From Chloroflexota bacterium (GTDB taxonomy: Bacteria; Chloroflexota; Dehalococcoidia; DSTF01; RBG-16-68-14), in the NCBI GenBank assembly GCA_022561355.1, contig JADFRJ010000155.1, positions 1 through 5,946 on the forward strand: a stretch of 5,946 nucleotides of DNA, written 5' to 3'. This document shows positions 5,724-5,946 of the stretch, one piece after another. The notes under the pieces were generated by a model. It saw only the letters and a program-made list of their open reading frames with translations. It was not told the origin of the DNA and did no database searches. Position 1 is the stretch's first letter; every line of letters begins with the position of its first letter. Made by a program: the position numbers and the translations under genes.

Positions 5724-5946
5724 CTACTCCAGCGACACTCCGCCGTAGCTGATGCCGGTCAGGTGGCTCATCTCTCGCTTCCACGTGGTGAGGTCATCTA
5801 ATGAGAACTCGTTTACATGCCGATGGCCGCAGGCCCTCGCCATCACCTGCATCAGCTCGGTAGAGGCCTGGAAGAAGTTGCTCAGCCGCTGGGCGGATTC
5901 TTCGACGATAAGCCGGGCGCGCAGGTGCGGCTGCTGCGTCGCGATG
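5724..5946 (-). CDS. FMN-binding glutamate-synthase-like protein, C-terminal fragment (5' part beyond window)
   Basis: An open minus-strand frame enters at the right edge and ends at a TAG at 5724-5726, giving 73 visible residues. The segment ASTELMQVMARACGHRHVNE, followed by FSLDDLTTWKREMSHLTGIS and YGGV, resembles the extreme C-terminus of stand-alone proteins related to the FMN-binding synthase domain of glutamate synthase. Related proteins have an LTTWKR(E/D)M motif before a final GxxYGG. In true glutamate synthase this domain makes glutamate from 2-oxoglutarate and ammonia. The stand-alone relatives are often annotated only as FMN-binding and their reaction is uncertain. The FMN and iron-sulfur regions would be outside the window, so the call rests on the tail alone. 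It may be co-transcribed with DUF1348 across a 113-base gap. Confidence 0.72.
   Translation of the reverse strand, partial: IATQQPHLRARLIVEESAQRLSNFFQASTELMQVMARACGHRHVNEFSLDDLTTWKREMSHLTGISYGGVSLE

Noticed and set aside
5611..5784. N-terminal extension of DUF1348 to 196 residues
   Set aside because: It overlaps the end of the glutamate-synthase-like gene and lies outside the family homology. AAGGAG is correctly placed for the ATG at 5610.

Overview
All six genes I can support in this window lie on the minus strand, so transcription runs from high to low coordinates. The DNA is GC-rich, with GC-biased codons and clear GGAGG/AAGGAG-type Shine-Dalgarno sites. That fits a high-GC bacterium such as an actinobacterium or a member of the Chloroflexota. 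I cannot place it more precisely, because no rRNA, tRNA or taxon-specific marker is present.

In transcription order, the window opens with the last 73 codons of an FMN-binding glutamate-synthase-like protein (5724-5946). A small NTF2-like/DUF1348 protein (5194-5610) follows, then a P-loop kinase of the chloramphenicol phosphotransferase type (4466-5122). Next comes a 394-base gene-free stretch (4072-4465). It contains an AT-rich, well-formed sigma70-type promoter flanked by an 8-bp inverted repeat. The promoter drives a probable two-gene operon: a berberine-bridge-type FAD oxidoreductase (2650-4071) and a pyridoxamine-5'-phosphate-oxidase-like split-barrel protein (2171-2593). After a 113-base gap with a near-perfect 15-bp dyad, a large membrane-anchored cyclic-di-GMP protein begins at 2057 and runs off the left edge. 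Its order is TM, sensor, TM, GGDEF, GAF, HD-GYP.

Functionally this looks like an accessory stretch of redox, detoxification and signalling genes. The two flavin-type proteins probably act together on an unidentified small molecule. The kinase may modify a hydroxylated small molecule. The GGDEF/HD-GYP protein appears to be an independent signalling gene. I do not see a CRISPR array, insertion sequence, phage gene, RNA gene or recognisable defence system. The most unusual signals are the promoter flanked by the inverted repeat, the bifunctional cyclic-di-GMP protein without an inhibitory site, and the flavoprotein lacking the second covalent FAD-attachment residue.
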